Assembly: GCA_015075745.1 (NCBI GenBank)
Contig: JABTTW010000001.1
Span: 2,852,001-2,916,000 of the forward strand
DNA: 64,000 bases
DNA from: Planctomycetia bacterium
GTDB lineage: Bacteria > Planctomycetota > Phycisphaerae > UBA1845 > UTPLA1
Direction: 5' to 3'
The translations under genes and the position numbers were made by a program. The notes beneath the pieces are model-generated. The model ran no database searches. It had not been told where the DNA came from and saw only the letters and a program-made list of their open reading frames with translations. Positions 1-8,741 of the stretch are shown in pieces (the stretch's first letter is position 1; every line of letters begins with the position of its first letter).

Positions 1-432
1 ACTCGGCCCCTTTGCCCATCGAATCCTCGCCCCCTTTCTCACCGCGCGCTCCAGGCCCCACGTCTCAGGTCTTTTTCATCCAATTTCCGCCCAAAACGCG
101 CATCGCCCCAACTCTCGCCCGCCACAAGTGTTGGCACAATCCGCCAGAGCGCTGTGTCACCTTATGTCACCTTGGATTGTCCAAGCCTTGCCGCTCGAAA
201 CCCCACTCAGGAGGACGTTATCTTGAGCGACTTGCATCTCCATTTCGACATTTCCGCACCTACAGCCAATAGCCTGCAGCCTGCAGCCCAAACCCTTCCC
301 CCAAGCCCGATAAGACGCAGGCAAGAATTGATTCCCGTGTCGCAAAGGCTTAAACTCTTAATGGTACGAAGCGGCCCTCCGAGGCGCCGCTTTTCACGCC
401 CAAGTGATTCAATACCAGGCGACGGTGAATAA
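1..432. other. Gene-free leader region with a dispersed repeat
   Basis: No convincing gene is present here. The short open frames are Pro/Arg-rich and lack ribosome-binding sites. The only structured element I see is the repeat at 84-173, which has a diverged inverted copy at 22640-22738. The rest is C-rich intergenic DNA before the acidic lipoprotein gene at 433. Confidence 0.6.
84..173 (+). repeat. Dispersed ~90-bp repeat, copy 1 (TGTCACC pair)
   Basis: The segment runs from tttccgcccaaaa through cgccccaac and cgcccgccac to two TGTCACC motifs placed 10 bases apart. The same ordered blocks occur on the opposite strand at 22640-22738, with diverged spacers between them. Conservation of several separated blocks argues for a true repeat, not chance similarity. 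The function is unknown; two heptamers one helical turn apart could be a protein-binding site (inference). Confidence 0.6.
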
Positions 433-1329
433 ATGGCCCGCACTCCCGTTTTATTGTGTCTATGCGTCGCAGCCCTGCTCTTCGCCGGATGCACCGAATC
501 CGAATCCCCCTCGCAGGCCACCCGCGCCGCCGGCGACCTCATGCCCGCCGGCGCACCGGTGAATCCCGACTACGTCGCCGATCAGGCAACCGTCAAGCTC
601 GCCGTGGCCCGCGAGGTCCCTTCGTACGAGCCGCTGTCCTCGTTTCGTCACGAGCGAAAGGCCCCGAAGACCATCGAGCGAAAGTCGATCGAGGAGTTGA
701 AGGCCTCCGCGACGAAGAGGTCGCCCCGCGCCGACAAGCCCGCCGCATCCGGCGCATCCTCCGGCGGTGGTTTCTGGAAGCAGCTCGGCGGCAAGCTCCT
801 CACCGGAGGCGCCGCCGGTTCCGCCAAGCCGCCCGCCGATGACGAGACGACAGACGCCGCCGAAGACAGCGACGAGCCCGCCGCCGCCGAAGACGCCGCC
901 GAAGACGACGCGTCCGAAGACGCAGCTTCCGAAGACGAACCCTCCGACGACGCATCCGCTGACGACGATGCGTCCGACGATTCCGCCGAAGACGCTTCCG
1001 AAGAATCATCCGAAGACGATGCCGCCGCCGAAGACGAGCCCGACGACTCCGACGCCGCTTCTGACGATGACGCCTCCGACGACGAAGACAGCGCTGCCGA
1101 GGACGCCTCCGACGACGAAGACAGCGCTGCCGAGGACGCCACCGACGACGAAGACAGTGCCGCCGAGGATGATTCCGGCGACGACGACAGCGCTGCCGAG
1201 GACGACGCCGACTCCGAAGACGAGGACGCCGTCGAAGACGACACCGCCTCCGACGACGACGACGCCGTCGAAGACGACAGCGATTCGGGCGACGACGAAG
1301 AAAGCTCCGACGATACCGAAGAGGAGTAA
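433..1329 (+). CDS. Hyperacidic Asp/Glu/Ser/Ala-repeat lipoprotein
   Basis: This is a 298-residue protein. It begins with a signal peptide and a lipobox ending in LLFAGC at about residue 20, so it is predicted to be lipid-anchored and exported. Residues of about 40-130 are mixed sequence with a basic stretch (RKAPKTIERKS). From about residue 135 to the end it is almost entirely Asp, Glu, Ser and Ala in imperfect repeats such as DDEDSAAEDA. I recognise no enzymatic domain. Such tails usually behave as disordered polyanions that could bind Ca2+ or basic surfaces (inference). The Ser-rich frame on the opposite strand is a compositional shadow. The start is the ATG that gives the signal peptide; the ribosome site is weak. 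Confidence 0.8.
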   Translation: MARTPVLLCLCVAALLFAGCTESESPSQATRAAGDLMPAGAPVNPDYVADQATVKLAVAREVPSYEPLSSFRHERKAPKTIERKSIEELKASATKRSPRADKPAASGASSGGGFWKQLGGKLLTGGAAGSAKPPADDETTDAAEDSDEPAAAEDAAEDDASEDAASEDEPSDDASADDDASDDSAEDASEESSEDDAAAEDEPDDSDAASDDDASDDEDSAAEDASDDEDSAAEDATDDEDSAAEDDSGDDDSAAEDDADSEDEDAVEDDTASDDDDAVEDDSDSGDDEESSDDTEEE

Positions 1330-1428
1330 CCGTGCCGCCCGTCGGGCCCAGCGCCGCCCGGCACTCACCTCACGTTAAGCGCACCTGCATCCTCGATACC
1401 CCGGCGATGCCTGGAAACGAAGAGAACC

Positions 1429-2019
1429 ATGACCTCCGGCGACCCCATCGTCGCGGCCCACAGCGTGGCCGAGGCATTCTTCTACCTGATGGCCAAAAGG
1501 TGCCATCGATGCGGCACCGGTCCGCTCAAGCCCGCCGGCGGCCTCACCAAAACCGACCGCCCCGAAGCCCCCTGGCGCCTCTCCGGCCGATGCCCCAAGT
1601 GTGAATCCGACACCGTTTTCCATTTCCTGATATCGCCGGCCCCCACGCGCGAAGACGCCGCCTCCAGCGTCGTCAACGCCACCGTCGAACCATCCCGCGC
1701 CATCGACCTCCTCGGCTGGCTCACCCTCTTCCAGACCGTCCTCGCCTCCGCCGATCAGGCCGCCGACCGCGAATCAAAGCACGATCTCCTCCACGAGGCC
1801 GGCATGTGCCTCGACGAGGCCCTCAAGTTCTACGGCCCCGGCGAAGAGCTGCCCGGCCCCGACGCATTCTTCAACGGCGAGACCCGCCAGCGCTTCCTCG
1901 ACCACCCGGGCCAGTTCACCCGTTCCCAATGGGCCGATCGCCGCGCCAAGCTCCCCATATCAAAGCGCGAAGACGACCCGCCCCCAAAACAAAAGCGCTG
2001 GTGGCAACGCAAGGGGTGA
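1429..2019 (+). CDS. Uncharacterised protein with a zinc-ribbon-like CxxC pair
   Basis: A 196-residue protein that I do not recognise. It has CHRCG near residue 25 and CPKC near residue 55, an arrangement that would hold one structural zinc. A mostly helical middle follows, and the C-terminus is basic and Pro/Lys/Trp-rich (KQKRWWQRKG). There is no signal peptide or membrane segment, so it is probably cytosolic. The ATG at 1429 is preceded by a weak purine stretch (gaagag). It lies 100 bases after the acidic lipoprotein and 97 bases before the DUF554 gene, on the same strand. Confidence 0.7.
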   Translation: MTSGDPIVAAHSVAEAFFYLMAKRCHRCGTGPLKPAGGLTKTDRPEAPWRLSGRCPKCESDTVFHFLISPAPTREDAASSVVNATVEPSRAIDLLGWLTLFQTVLASADQAADRESKHDLLHEAGMCLDEALKFYGPGEELPGPDAFFNGETRQRFLDHPGQFTRSQWADRRAKLPISKREDDPPPKQKRWWQRKG

Positions 2020-2115
2020 TTCGCCGCCCAATCCGACGATATCAAACTGAAGGGACCAAGTGGACGTCAGCCCAGTCCCAGGCACGAGCCGCAGCCGTCC
2101 CCGCGCGGAGTACCC

Positions 2116-2916
2116 ATGAACACTGTCTGGTCCATCTTCAACGGGACAATCGTCAACGTCATCACCGTGGTCATCGGTTCGACCATCGGCCTCGTCCTCT
2201 CCGCCAACATCCCCGACAAGTTCAGGCGCACCATCCTCAACTGCCTCGGCCTCGTCACCATCACCATCGGCATCGACGCCGCCGTCCTCGGCATGGTGGA
2301 CGCATCCCGAAAGCACAGCGACAAGATCCCCACCTACGGCGCCCGCCTCGCCATGGTCATGATCGGTTCGCTCATCATCGGCGCGATCATCGGCAGTTAC
2401 CTCCGCCTGCACGATCGCATCGAGGGCCTCGGTCGCTGGTTCCACACCAAGTACGGCGGCCCCCAGGGCGAGCTCGGCAGCGCCGCCCGCTTCGCCGAGG
2501 GCTACCTCTCCGCCAGCGTCATCTTCTGCATCGGCCCGCTCACCGTCCTCGGCTGCCTCAACAACGGCGCCAGCGCCAACCCCGGCCTGCTCTACATCAA
2601 GTCGTTCCTCGACGGCTTCTGCTCCATCGCCCTCGCCGCCTCGCTCGGTGTCGGCGTGCTGTTCAGTTGCGTCACCGTCCTCGTCCTGCAGGGCACTTTG
2701 AGCCTCGCGGCCTACTTCGCCGCCGGCGTCATTCCCGACGTCTCACTCTCCCTGATGAACGCCGTCGGAGGACTCGTCCTCCTCGCGACCTCACTGATGA
2801 TTCTCGAAATCAAGAAAATCCCCGTGGCCGACTTCGTGCCCGGCATCATCCTGCCGCCCATCGCCGTCTGGGCGGTCGAGAAAATAAGCCCCGGCTTGCT
2901 TTTGGTCGGCTCGTAA
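2116..2916 (+). CDS. DUF554 family membrane protein
   Basis: A 266-residue multi-span membrane protein. The N-terminus (NGTIVNVITVVIGSTIGL) and the recurring small-residue helices match the DUF554 (YdfK/YqgA-like) family, which is a duplicated set of hydrophobic helices of unknown transport or structural role. Typical family length is 220-260 residues, so this copy is complete. The ATG at 2116 has a purine-rich gcggag just upstream. The gene is followed 124 bases later by an SLC13-type permease on the same strand. Function cannot be deduced from sequence alone. Confidence 0.85.
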   Translation: MNTVWSIFNGTIVNVITVVIGSTIGLVLSANIPDKFRRTILNCLGLVTITIGIDAAVLGMVDASRKHSDKIPTYGARLAMVMIGSLIIGAIIGSYLRLHDRIEGLGRWFHTKYGGPQGELGSAARFAEGYLSASVIFCIGPLTVLGCLNNGASANPGLLYIKSFLDGFCSIALAASLGVGVLFSCVTVLVLQGTLSLAAYFAAGVIPDVSLSLMNAVGGLVLLATSLMILEIKKIPVADFVPGIILPPIAVWAVEKISPGLLLVGS

Positions 2917-3040
2917 GTCCGCAGCTCACATGCGCGAGCGATAATCGCTCGCCGCCGCTGGACCGCGCGTCAATCCGAAGTTCTAATCGCGCACAACAGA
3001 TATCCGAGTCCTTGGGTAAATAGTCGGAGTGATCGACGAT

Positions 3041-4876
3041 ATGGGTTGGCAGGGCTGGTTCACACTCTCGCTCCTCGCAGTCATGATCCTGGGACTGGTG
3101 CGCTTTGCCCATCTCGCCGACGTCGTCTTCCTCGGCGGCCTCACCCTCCTCGGCCTCATGGGAATCGTCACGCCGACCGAGGCCCTCAAGGGCTTCTCCA
3201 ATCCCGCCATGCTCACCGTCGCCGCCCTCTTCGTCGTCGCGTCGGGATTACGCGACAGCGGCGCCCTCGACGGCATCGCCCGCCGCCTGCTCGGCCGGCC
3301 GACCGGAGAGCGCCGCACCCTGCTCCGCCTCCTCGCACCGATCGGCGCGATGTCGGCCCTGCTCAACAACACAACCATCGTCGCGATGGCCATGCCCGTC
3401 GTCCTCGATTGGTGCCGCAAGCATCGCCTCTCCGCGTCTCGCTTCCTCATGCCGCTCTCGCACATCACCGTCGCCGGCGGCATCATGACCCTCATCGGCA
3501 CCAGCACCAACCTCGTCGTTCACGGCCTCATGCTGGAATCAGATCAGCTCGGTCGCAAAGGCATGGGCTTTCTGGAAATCGGCATCATCGGACTTCCGCT
3601 GACCATCGTCGTCCTGGCCTATCTCGTCCTCGTCGCGCCGCGGTTGTTGCCCGAACGCCAGGAATTCCTCGAAAGCCTCGGGGCCTCCAAGCGCGAATAC
3701 ATGGTCGAAATGCTGGTGGAGGTGGAATGCCCCCTGATCGGTCAGTCCGTGCAAGCCGCCGGTCTGCGACAACTGCCCGGCCTCTTCCTCGCCGAAATCG
3801 AGCGCGCCGATCAGGTCATCTCACCCGTCGGCCCCGAAGAATGTCTCGAAAGCAGCGACCGACTCGTCTTCGTCGGCGTCGTCAGCACCATCGTCGACCT
3901 CCAGAAGATCAAGGGCCTCAAGCCCGCCACCGAAGAGATTCCCGCCGATCGCATCAGTGATCAGGGCCGCCACCTCTGCGAAGCCGTCATCAGCGCCAGC
4001 AGCCCGCTCGTCGGCCGAAGCGTCCGCGCCGCCAACTTCCGCACCGTCTACGACGCCGCCGTCGTCGCCGTCCATCGCAACGGCGAACGCCTCGCCGGCA
4101 AGATCGGCAACATCGTCCTCCGCCCCGGCGACACGCTCCTCCTGCACACCGCCACCGGCTTCCTTCGCGCCCATCGCAACAACCCCGACTTCTATCTCAT
4201 CAGCGAAGTCGGCGGCTCCGAACCCGTCCGCCACGAAAAAGCCACCATTTCAATCGTCATCCTCGGCCTCATGGTTATCCTCATGGCCATTCCCGACATC
4301 CTGGAATGGTTCGGCGCCGCGCCCGCGCTTCGCGATCAGTTGGATCGCGGCCGCGTCTTCTTCGCCCTCAGCGCCGCCGGCCTCATGGTCATCTCCCGCT
4401 GCGTCGCATCCGCCACCGCGCGCAGGAACATCCAGTGGGACGTCCTCTTCGTCATCGCCGCCTCCTTCGGCATTTCCGAAGCGATGGAGAAGACCGGCGC
4501 CGCCGCGTTCGTCGCCGGCGCCTTCATGCCCGCCGCCAAGGCAATGGGACCGATCGCCGCATTGGCCGTCGTCTATTTCTCCGCCAACCTTCTCACCGAA
4601 TTTCTGACCAACAACGCCGCCGCCGCCCTCATGTTCCCGATCGCCATGGCGACTGCCCACCAGATGCCCGACATCGATGCGCGGCCCTTCGCCATCGCCA
4701 TCGCCGTCGCGGCCTCCGCCGCCTTCGCCACGCCCATCGGCTACCAGACTAACCTCATGATCTTCGGCCCCGGTGGCTACAAATTCATGGACTTCGTCAA
4801 AGTCGGCCTCCCGCTCAACGTCATCTGCGCCGTCATCAGCATCACCATCCTTTCGCTCTCCTACGGTCTCTTTTAA
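3041..4876 (+). CDS. SLC13/ArsB-type permease with two TrkA-C domains
   Basis: A 611-residue inner-membrane transporter of the ion-transporter superfamily (SLC13, divalent-anion:Na+ symporter-like). An N-terminal membrane half contains NNTTIVAMAMPV and the GTSTNLVVHG signature. A soluble insert of about residues 205-370 looks like two RCK/TrkA-C regulatory domains (ECPLIGQSVQAAG and SPLVGRSVRAANF). A C-terminal membrane half carries the mirror motif LTNNAAAALMFP and ATPIGYQTNLM. The substrate is not determinable; relatives carry sulfate, dicarboxylates or other anions. An in-frame GTG at 3029 is possible, but the ggag at 3026-3029 fits the ATG at 3041 better. Confidence 0.88.
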   Translation: MGWQGWFTLSLLAVMILGLVRFAHLADVVFLGGLTLLGLMGIVTPTEALKGFSNPAMLTVAALFVVASGLRDSGALDGIARRLLGRPTGERRTLLRLLAPIGAMSALLNNTTIVAMAMPVVLDWCRKHRLSASRFLMPLSHITVAGGIMTLIGTSTNLVVHGLMLESDQLGRKGMGFLEIGIIGLPLTIVVLAYLVLVAPRLLPERQEFLESLGASKREYMVEMLVEVECPLIGQSVQAAGLRQLPGLFLAEIERADQVISPVGPEECLESSDRLVFVGVVSTIVDLQKIKGLKPATEEIPADRISDQGRHLCEAVISASSPLVGRSVRAANFRTVYDAAVVAVHRNGERLAGKIGNIVLRPGDTLLLHTATGFLRAHRNNPDFYLISEVGGSEPVRHEKATISIVILGLMVILMAIPDILEWFGAAPALRDQLDRGRVFFALSAAGLMVISRCVASATARRNIQWDVLFVIAASFGISEAMEKTGAAAFVAGAFMPAAKAMGPIAALAVVYFSANLLTEFLTNNAAAALMFPIAMATAHQMPDIDARPFAIAIAVAASAAFATPIGYQTNLMIFGPGGYKFMDFVKVGLPLNVICAVISITILSLSYGLF

Positions 4877-4937
4877 CCCTGTTCCATCGTTTCACGGGCC
4901 GCCCATCCGCTGCGCCCTCGCCGCCCGCCACCCCTCG

Positions 4938-4965
4938 TTGACGCTCAAGTGCGGACAGATACAAT
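4938..4965 (+). promoter_or_regulatory. Predicted sigma-70-like promoter for the 5014 lipoprotein gene
   Basis: TTGACG at 4938-4943 and TACAAT at 4960-4965 are separated by 16 bases. The expected transcription start is near 4972, giving a leader of about 42 bases before the ATG at 5014. It is one of the best consensus matches in the window. Confidence 0.6.
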
Positions 4966-5013
4966 CCGGCTCGGCGGCTGGATGTCGCCTTTAGCCGATG
5001 CAAAGGATCTGCC

Positions 5014-5583
5014 ATGTCCTTGCCGCGAATCCTTCCGATCCACTCCTGCCTGACCCTCGCTGCCGTTCTCGCTTGCCTCGGCGGCTGTCAACGCGGTGAC
5101 ATTGGAATGTCTTCCGACGGCCCTTCCGTCGAGCAGCTTGTCTCCTTCTACAGCCCGCGCAGCATCAAGATTCTCCCCTTCACCAAGCCCAAGAGTTTCG
5201 ACGACGACGTCATTCCCGACGGCATCGGCGTCTCCCTCCGCCCCCTCGATGAGGCCGGCGACCCCGTCAAGGCCTACGGCACCTTCATGTTCGAGCTCTA
5301 CGCCTACCGTAAGGCCATCGGCACCCACAAGGGCGAGTTGCTCGCCAACTGGACCCAGCAGGTCCTCGACACCAGCGACCAGAAGCAGTTCTGGGAGCGC
5401 GTCACCTCCACCTATGAGTTTCAACTGAGTTGGGAGGGCAAACCCCTTCCGCCCGGCAACCGCTACGTCCTCGTCGCCAGCTTTCAGTCGGCGGGCAGCG
5501 AGCGGCTGTTCGACGAATACGAGTTTGAATTCCGCGTAACGCGCGAGGAAATTCTCAAGGCACTCACGAGTTCCGTTGAATAG
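5014..5583 (+). CDS. Predicted lipoprotein, unknown function
   Basis: A 189-residue protein with a signal peptide ending in the lipobox ACLGGC at about residue 25, so it is predicted to be lipid-anchored. The mature part contains YSPRSIKILPFTKPKSF, which leads into a beta-rich domain with segments such as GTFMFELYAYRK, a pattern common in short planctomycete envelope proteins. I do not recognise a named family. aaagga precedes the ATG, and a promoter lies at 4938-4965. The BamE-like lipoprotein gene follows 15 bases after the stop, so the two are probably cotranscribed. Confidence 0.78.
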   Translation: MSLPRILPIHSCLTLAAVLACLGGCQRGDIGMSSDGPSVEQLVSFYSPRSIKILPFTKPKSFDDDVIPDGIGVSLRPLDEAGDPVKAYGTFMFELYAYRKAIGTHKGELLANWTQQVLDTSDQKQFWERVTSTYEFQLSWEGKPLPPGNRYVLVASFQSAGSERLFDEYEFEFRVTREEILKALTSSVE

Positions 5584-5598
5584 GAAAGGACCACCATC

Positions 5599-5964
5599 AT
5601 GACGAAGCGACACATTTTGAGAGCATTCGGTCTGGGACTGGTCTGCATCATCGTCGGCTGCGCCGAAAACAAGCTCACCCGCCACAATTACGAAATGATT
5701 CAGGAAGGCGCCTCCACCCGCGACGAGGTCAGGCTCACCCTCGGCGACAACTACACCGCCACCGCCTCAAACCGCTGGGAATACGAAGACGAGGACAACC
5801 ATCGCTCCATCGTCATCCGCTTCGACGAATCCGGTAAGGTCAACGGCAAGGAGTGGCGCGACGCCGCCACCGGCGAGTGGGAAGGCCAGGCCGAGGGCAT
5901 CGACCCCAATCCCGAAGGCCGCACCATCTCCGAGTCGAACTCCACTCAGACCATCAAAAAGTAG
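5599..5964 (+). CDS. SmpA/OmlA (BamE-like) lipoprotein
   Basis: A 121-residue protein with signal peptide and lipobox (CIIVGC at about residue 21). The mature N-terminus, YEMIQEGASTRDEVRLTLGD, matches the conserved helix-turn of BamE-type domains ('i..Gms..eV...lG.P'). A short beta-sheet with WEYEDEDN follows, and the tail is polar. BamE-fold proteins are small envelope proteins; in Proteobacteria BamE stabilises the beta-barrel assembly machine. Whether this protein does so here is not known. The ATG at 5599 has a strong aggaaagga ribosome site. It is close behind the 5014 lipoprotein gene. Confidence 0.75.
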   Translation: MTKRHILRAFGLGLVCIIVGCAENKLTRHNYEMIQEGASTRDEVRLTLGDNYTATASNRWEYEDEDNHRSIVIRFDESGKVNGKEWRDAATGEWEGQAEGIDPNPEGRTISESNSTQTIKK

Positions 5965-6004
5965 CCTTCCGACGCCGGCCTGATTCGTTGGTAGAATTCC
6001 GCTA

Positions 6005-6901
6005 ATGAGCGATGAACCCGGGCCGCCGAATCTCAATCAGGACGACGATCTCGCGGGCGACCCGTTGGCGCTTCCTGCGCTTCCGGAAGTCCCCGCCCTC
6101 ACCTACGCCGGTCACCCACCGCTCGCCCGCGCCGTCGACGACACCCGCTACCCGCGCATCGCCATGAGCCGCGGTTCCGCCGCCGTGGACCTCTTCGTCG
6201 TCGTCGCCTTGCTCCTCGCCGCCATCGAAGCGCTCCATCTGCTCAACTTTGCCGAGTGGATGCAGGCGCACGCCCCCGTCCTGGGAATGTTCTGGGTCAA
6301 CGTCCTGATCGGCGCCGTCACCCTTATCATCGTCGCCGTCATGCTCAAGGCCCGCCGCCAGAAGGCGTCCGCACTCGGCCTCGGCAAAACCTCCTTCGGC
6401 AAAACCATCGGCCTCGCCGCCGCGACCATCCCCGTCTGCTACGTCTCGGTCCTCGTCACAGTCTCCGCCTACCTCGCGCTCTCAGGAACCTCGATCGACG
6501 GCCTCGTTCAGGAGCGCGCCGCCTTCTTCGACGAAGTGCCGCACATCCCGCCCCTCATCGCCGTGCTCTTCTCTCTCTTCGTCGGCCTGCACGAGGAGAT
6601 TCTCTTTCGCGGCTTCATCCTCAGCCGCCTCCGCGCACTCTTCGGCTCCACCGTCGCCGCCGTCATCGCCAGCAGCATCGTCTTCGGCCTCCTGCACGGC
6701 TATCAGGGCGCCATCGGCGTCGTCCAGACAACCACCGTCGGCCTGGTCCTCGCGACCCTGGCCGCGCGCTTCCGCACCATCTGGCCCGCCATCCTCGCGC
6801 ACGGCCTCTTCGACGCCATCTCCCTCGTCGCCGTCCCCCTCCTCGGCGACTCGCTTCAGCAGTTCGCCAATCAGGTGACAACGACGCAGGCCGCGAACTA
6901 G
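6005..6901 (+). CDS. CPBP family intramembrane metalloprotease
   Basis: A 298-residue membrane protein of the CPBP (CaaX protease / bacteriocin-processing, Abi) family. The active-site motifs are visible: EEILFRG at about residue 199, FGLLHG at about 223, and HGLFDA near 263. The metal-binding Glu/Glu and His residues are therefore intact. The N-terminal 50 residues are acidic and cytosolic. Relatives cleave prenylated or peptide substrates, and the target here is unknown. The ATG lies only 7 bases after a TAGAAT -10 box (5992-5997), with no ribosome site, so the mRNA may be leaderless. Its last ~12 codons are echoed twice in the downstream tandem repeat. Confidence 0.85.
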   Translation: MSDEPGPPNLNQDDDLAGDPLALPALPEVPALTYAGHPPLARAVDDTRYPRIAMSRGSAAVDLFVVVALLLAAIEALHLLNFAEWMQAHAPVLGMFWVNVLIGAVTLIIVAVMLKARRQKASALGLGKTSFGKTIGLAAATIPVCYVSVLVTVSAYLALSGTSIDGLVQERAAFFDEVPHIPPLIAVLFSLFVGLHEEILFRGFILSRLRALFGSTVAAVIASSIVFGLLHGYQGAIGVVQTTTVGLVLATLAARFRTIWPAILAHGLFDAISLVAVPLLGDSLQQFANQVTTTQAAN

Positions 6902-7012
6902 CGCTCCGTCACGTTCAAACGCCCGGGTAGCATGGGCCTCCGGCCCGTGCGCATCGGAGAGGCGATTCAGGAAATCGCGAATCAGGTGACAACGACACAG
7001 GCCGCGAACTAG
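6902..7012 (+). repeat. 111-bp tandem repeat unit 1, partly derived from the CPBP gene end
   Basis: This unit runs from cgctccgtc through the palindrome gggtagcatgggcctccggcccgtgcg to caggtgacaacgacacagg and the final ctag. Its 3' half repeats the last ~40 bases of the CPBP gene with a few changes. A second unit begins at 8608 after the IS1380 element. Removing the insertion joins the two units head to tail. Confidence 0.8.
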
Positions 7013-8603
7013 CCCGAATATTTCATCAGGTCGGCGTTGAATAGGAATAGAAAAAGCCTCGAAGCCCTGTAGACTGGGGTTTCGTAAGAACATTCCGGTC
7101 CATAGGCAGGGAGGCTTTTTCGTGACAGACTGTAACAGCAAACCGATGTTCTTTTCCAGTCTCGGCCGCAAGAAAATCGTGGCCGATTTCACAGGCGGAA
7201 CGCTCACCTCAGACGCCGGGGGTCTGCTGCTTCGGGAGGTCGAGCGGCGTCTGGGCCTGGTCGATCAACTGGCCGGGGTCATCAACGACCCGCGTGATCC
7301 GGCCCGAATTCAACATGACCAGCGGGTCATGCTGGCCCAGCGCATCTTTGCCATTGCGATGGGCTACGAAGATCTCAACGACCATCAAGCCCTGCGGAGC
7401 GATCCCGTGCTGGCGGTCCTGACCGGGCGGCCGCCGAGCGCGGATGAGCCGCTGGCCAGCAGTCCGACCTTGTGCCGGCTGGAGAACCGCGTCACGCGCG
7501 GCGACCTGGCACGAATGTCGCGTGTGCTGGTGGAGCAGTTCATCGCGTCCTATGAATCGCCGCCGGAGGAATTGATCCTCGACTTCGACGCGACCGACGA
7601 TCCGATCCACGGCAACCAGGAAGGCCGCTTCTTCCACGGCTATTACGACCACCACTGCTTCCTACCGCTGTATGTGTTCTGCGGCTCGCGGCTGCTGGTC
7701 TCCTACCTGCGGCCCAGCAACATCGACGGGGCCCATCACGCCTGGCCCATCCTGAAGCTGCTGGTGCAGCGCTTGCGACAGGCGTGGCCCGGGGTGCGGA
7801 TCATCGTCCGCGGGGATTCCGGCTTCTGCCGCCGGCGAATGATGAAATGGTGCGACCGGCACGGCGTCAAGTACGTGCTGGGCCTGGCCCGCAACACCGT
7901 CCTGGAGAAAGCGGCCGAGTCCTTCATGCAGGCGGCCGAGGCCCAGTTCGCCACCACGCAGCAGAAGGTGCGGAACTTCCACGAGATCGAGTACGCGGCG
8001 CAGACCTGGGATCGCCCGCGCCGCGTGATCGTCAAGGCCGAGCGGCTGGTTCAGGGGCCCAACGTTCGATTCGTGGTGACCAACCTGACCGACCGCACGC
8101 CGAACGATATCTACGACGGTCTGTACACGGCCCGCGGCGACATGGAGAACCGCATCAAGGAGCAGCAGCTCGGGCTCTTCGCCGATCGCACCAGTTGCCA
8201 CGCCTTCCTGGCCAATCAGTTCCGGCTGCTGTTGTCCTCGGCGGCCTACGTCCTGGTGGAAACGCTGCGCCGCACGGCCCTGGCCGGCACCGAACTGGCC
8301 GAGGCCCAGGTGAACACCATTCGCCTGAAACTCTTCAAGGTCGCCGCGCGGGTGGTCGTCTCCGTGCGCCGCGTCGTACTGCGACTGTCGAGCAGCTGCC
8401 CCCTGCAGGACCTGTGGCGATCCCTGGTTCCACGACTCCGCCTGATCCCGCCCGCCCCATCATGACCCGAAAAACAACCTGATCACCGCTTGGGGGTAAG
8501 GGGGCCCTGCGCGCTCCAACCTCCACCTTCATCCCTCCGCTCACGCACAAAGCCGAAAAACTCCGTCCATCACCATTCGAAGATCACTGATGAAATATGC
8601 GGG
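7013..8603 (+). mobile_element. IS1380-family insertion sequence, complete
   Basis: This 1591-bp element has terminal inverted repeats. The left end is CCCGAATATTTCATCAG and the right end read inward is CCCGCATATTTCATCAG, so 16 of 17 bases match. It is flanked by a 4-bp target duplication, CTAG, at 7009-7012 and 8604-8607. A 4-5 bp duplication is characteristic of the family. It carries one transposase gene, with no passenger. Both ends and the transposase look intact, so it may be active. Confidence 0.92.
7122..8465 (+). CDS. IS1380 family transposase
   Basis: A 447-residue DDE transposase. The N-terminus (GGTLTSDAGGLLLREVERR) and LDFDATDDPIHG match the IS1380 catalytic core. The first Asp pair lies in that motif, the second Asp in IVRGDSGF (about residue 230), and the Glu in RGDMENRIKEQQ (about 343). 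The length fits the family. It fills most of the 1.6-kb element. Its codon use is less C-biased than the neighbouring genes on the + strand, as expected for a mobile gene. Confidence 0.93.
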   Translation: MTDCNSKPMFFSSLGRKKIVADFTGGTLTSDAGGLLLREVERRLGLVDQLAGVINDPRDPARIQHDQRVMLAQRIFAIAMGYEDLNDHQALRSDPVLAVLTGRPPSADEPLASSPTLCRLENRVTRGDLARMSRVLVEQFIASYESPPEELILDFDATDDPIHGNQEGRFFHGYYDHHCFLPLYVFCGSRLLVSYLRPSNIDGAHHAWPILKLLVQRLRQAWPGVRIIVRGDSGFCRRRMMKWCDRHGVKYVLGLARNTVLEKAAESFMQAAEAQFATTQQKVRNFHEIEYAAQTWDRPRRVIVKAERLVQGPNVRFVVTNLTDRTPNDIYDGLYTARGDMENRIKEQQLGLFADRTSCHAFLANQFRLLLSSAAYVLVETLRRTALAGTELAEAQVNTIRLKLFKVAARVVVSVRRVVLRLSSSCPLQDLWRSLVPRLRLIPPAPS

Positions 8604-8718
8604 CTAGCGCTCCGTCGCATTCAAACGCCCGGGTAGTATGGGCCTCCGGCCCGTGCGCATCGGAGAGGCGATTCAGGAAATCGCGAATCAGGTCACGACG
8701 ACGCAGGCGAATTCGTAG
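8604..8718 (+). repeat. Target duplication plus tandem repeat unit 2
   Basis: CTAG at 8604-8607 is the right copy of the IS1380 target duplication. The following unit, up to about 8718, again contains the gggtagtatgggcctccgg palindrome and the attcaggaaatcgcgaatca segment echoing the CPBP gene end. Confidence 0.8.
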
Positions 8719-8741
8719 TTGAAACTTGGAGACTCGGCACG

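Noticed and set aside
648..1364. A Ser-rich frame opposite the acidic lipoprotein gene
   Set aside because: The gac/gaa/gcc codon repeats read as Ser/Glu on the other strand. The + frame has a signal peptide and lipobox; this one has neither.
1806..3023. A 405-codon Arg/Pro-rich frame over the zinc-ribbon and DUF554 genes
   Set aside because: Composition is that of a shifted frame of high-GC coding DNA; the true frames have recognisable motifs.
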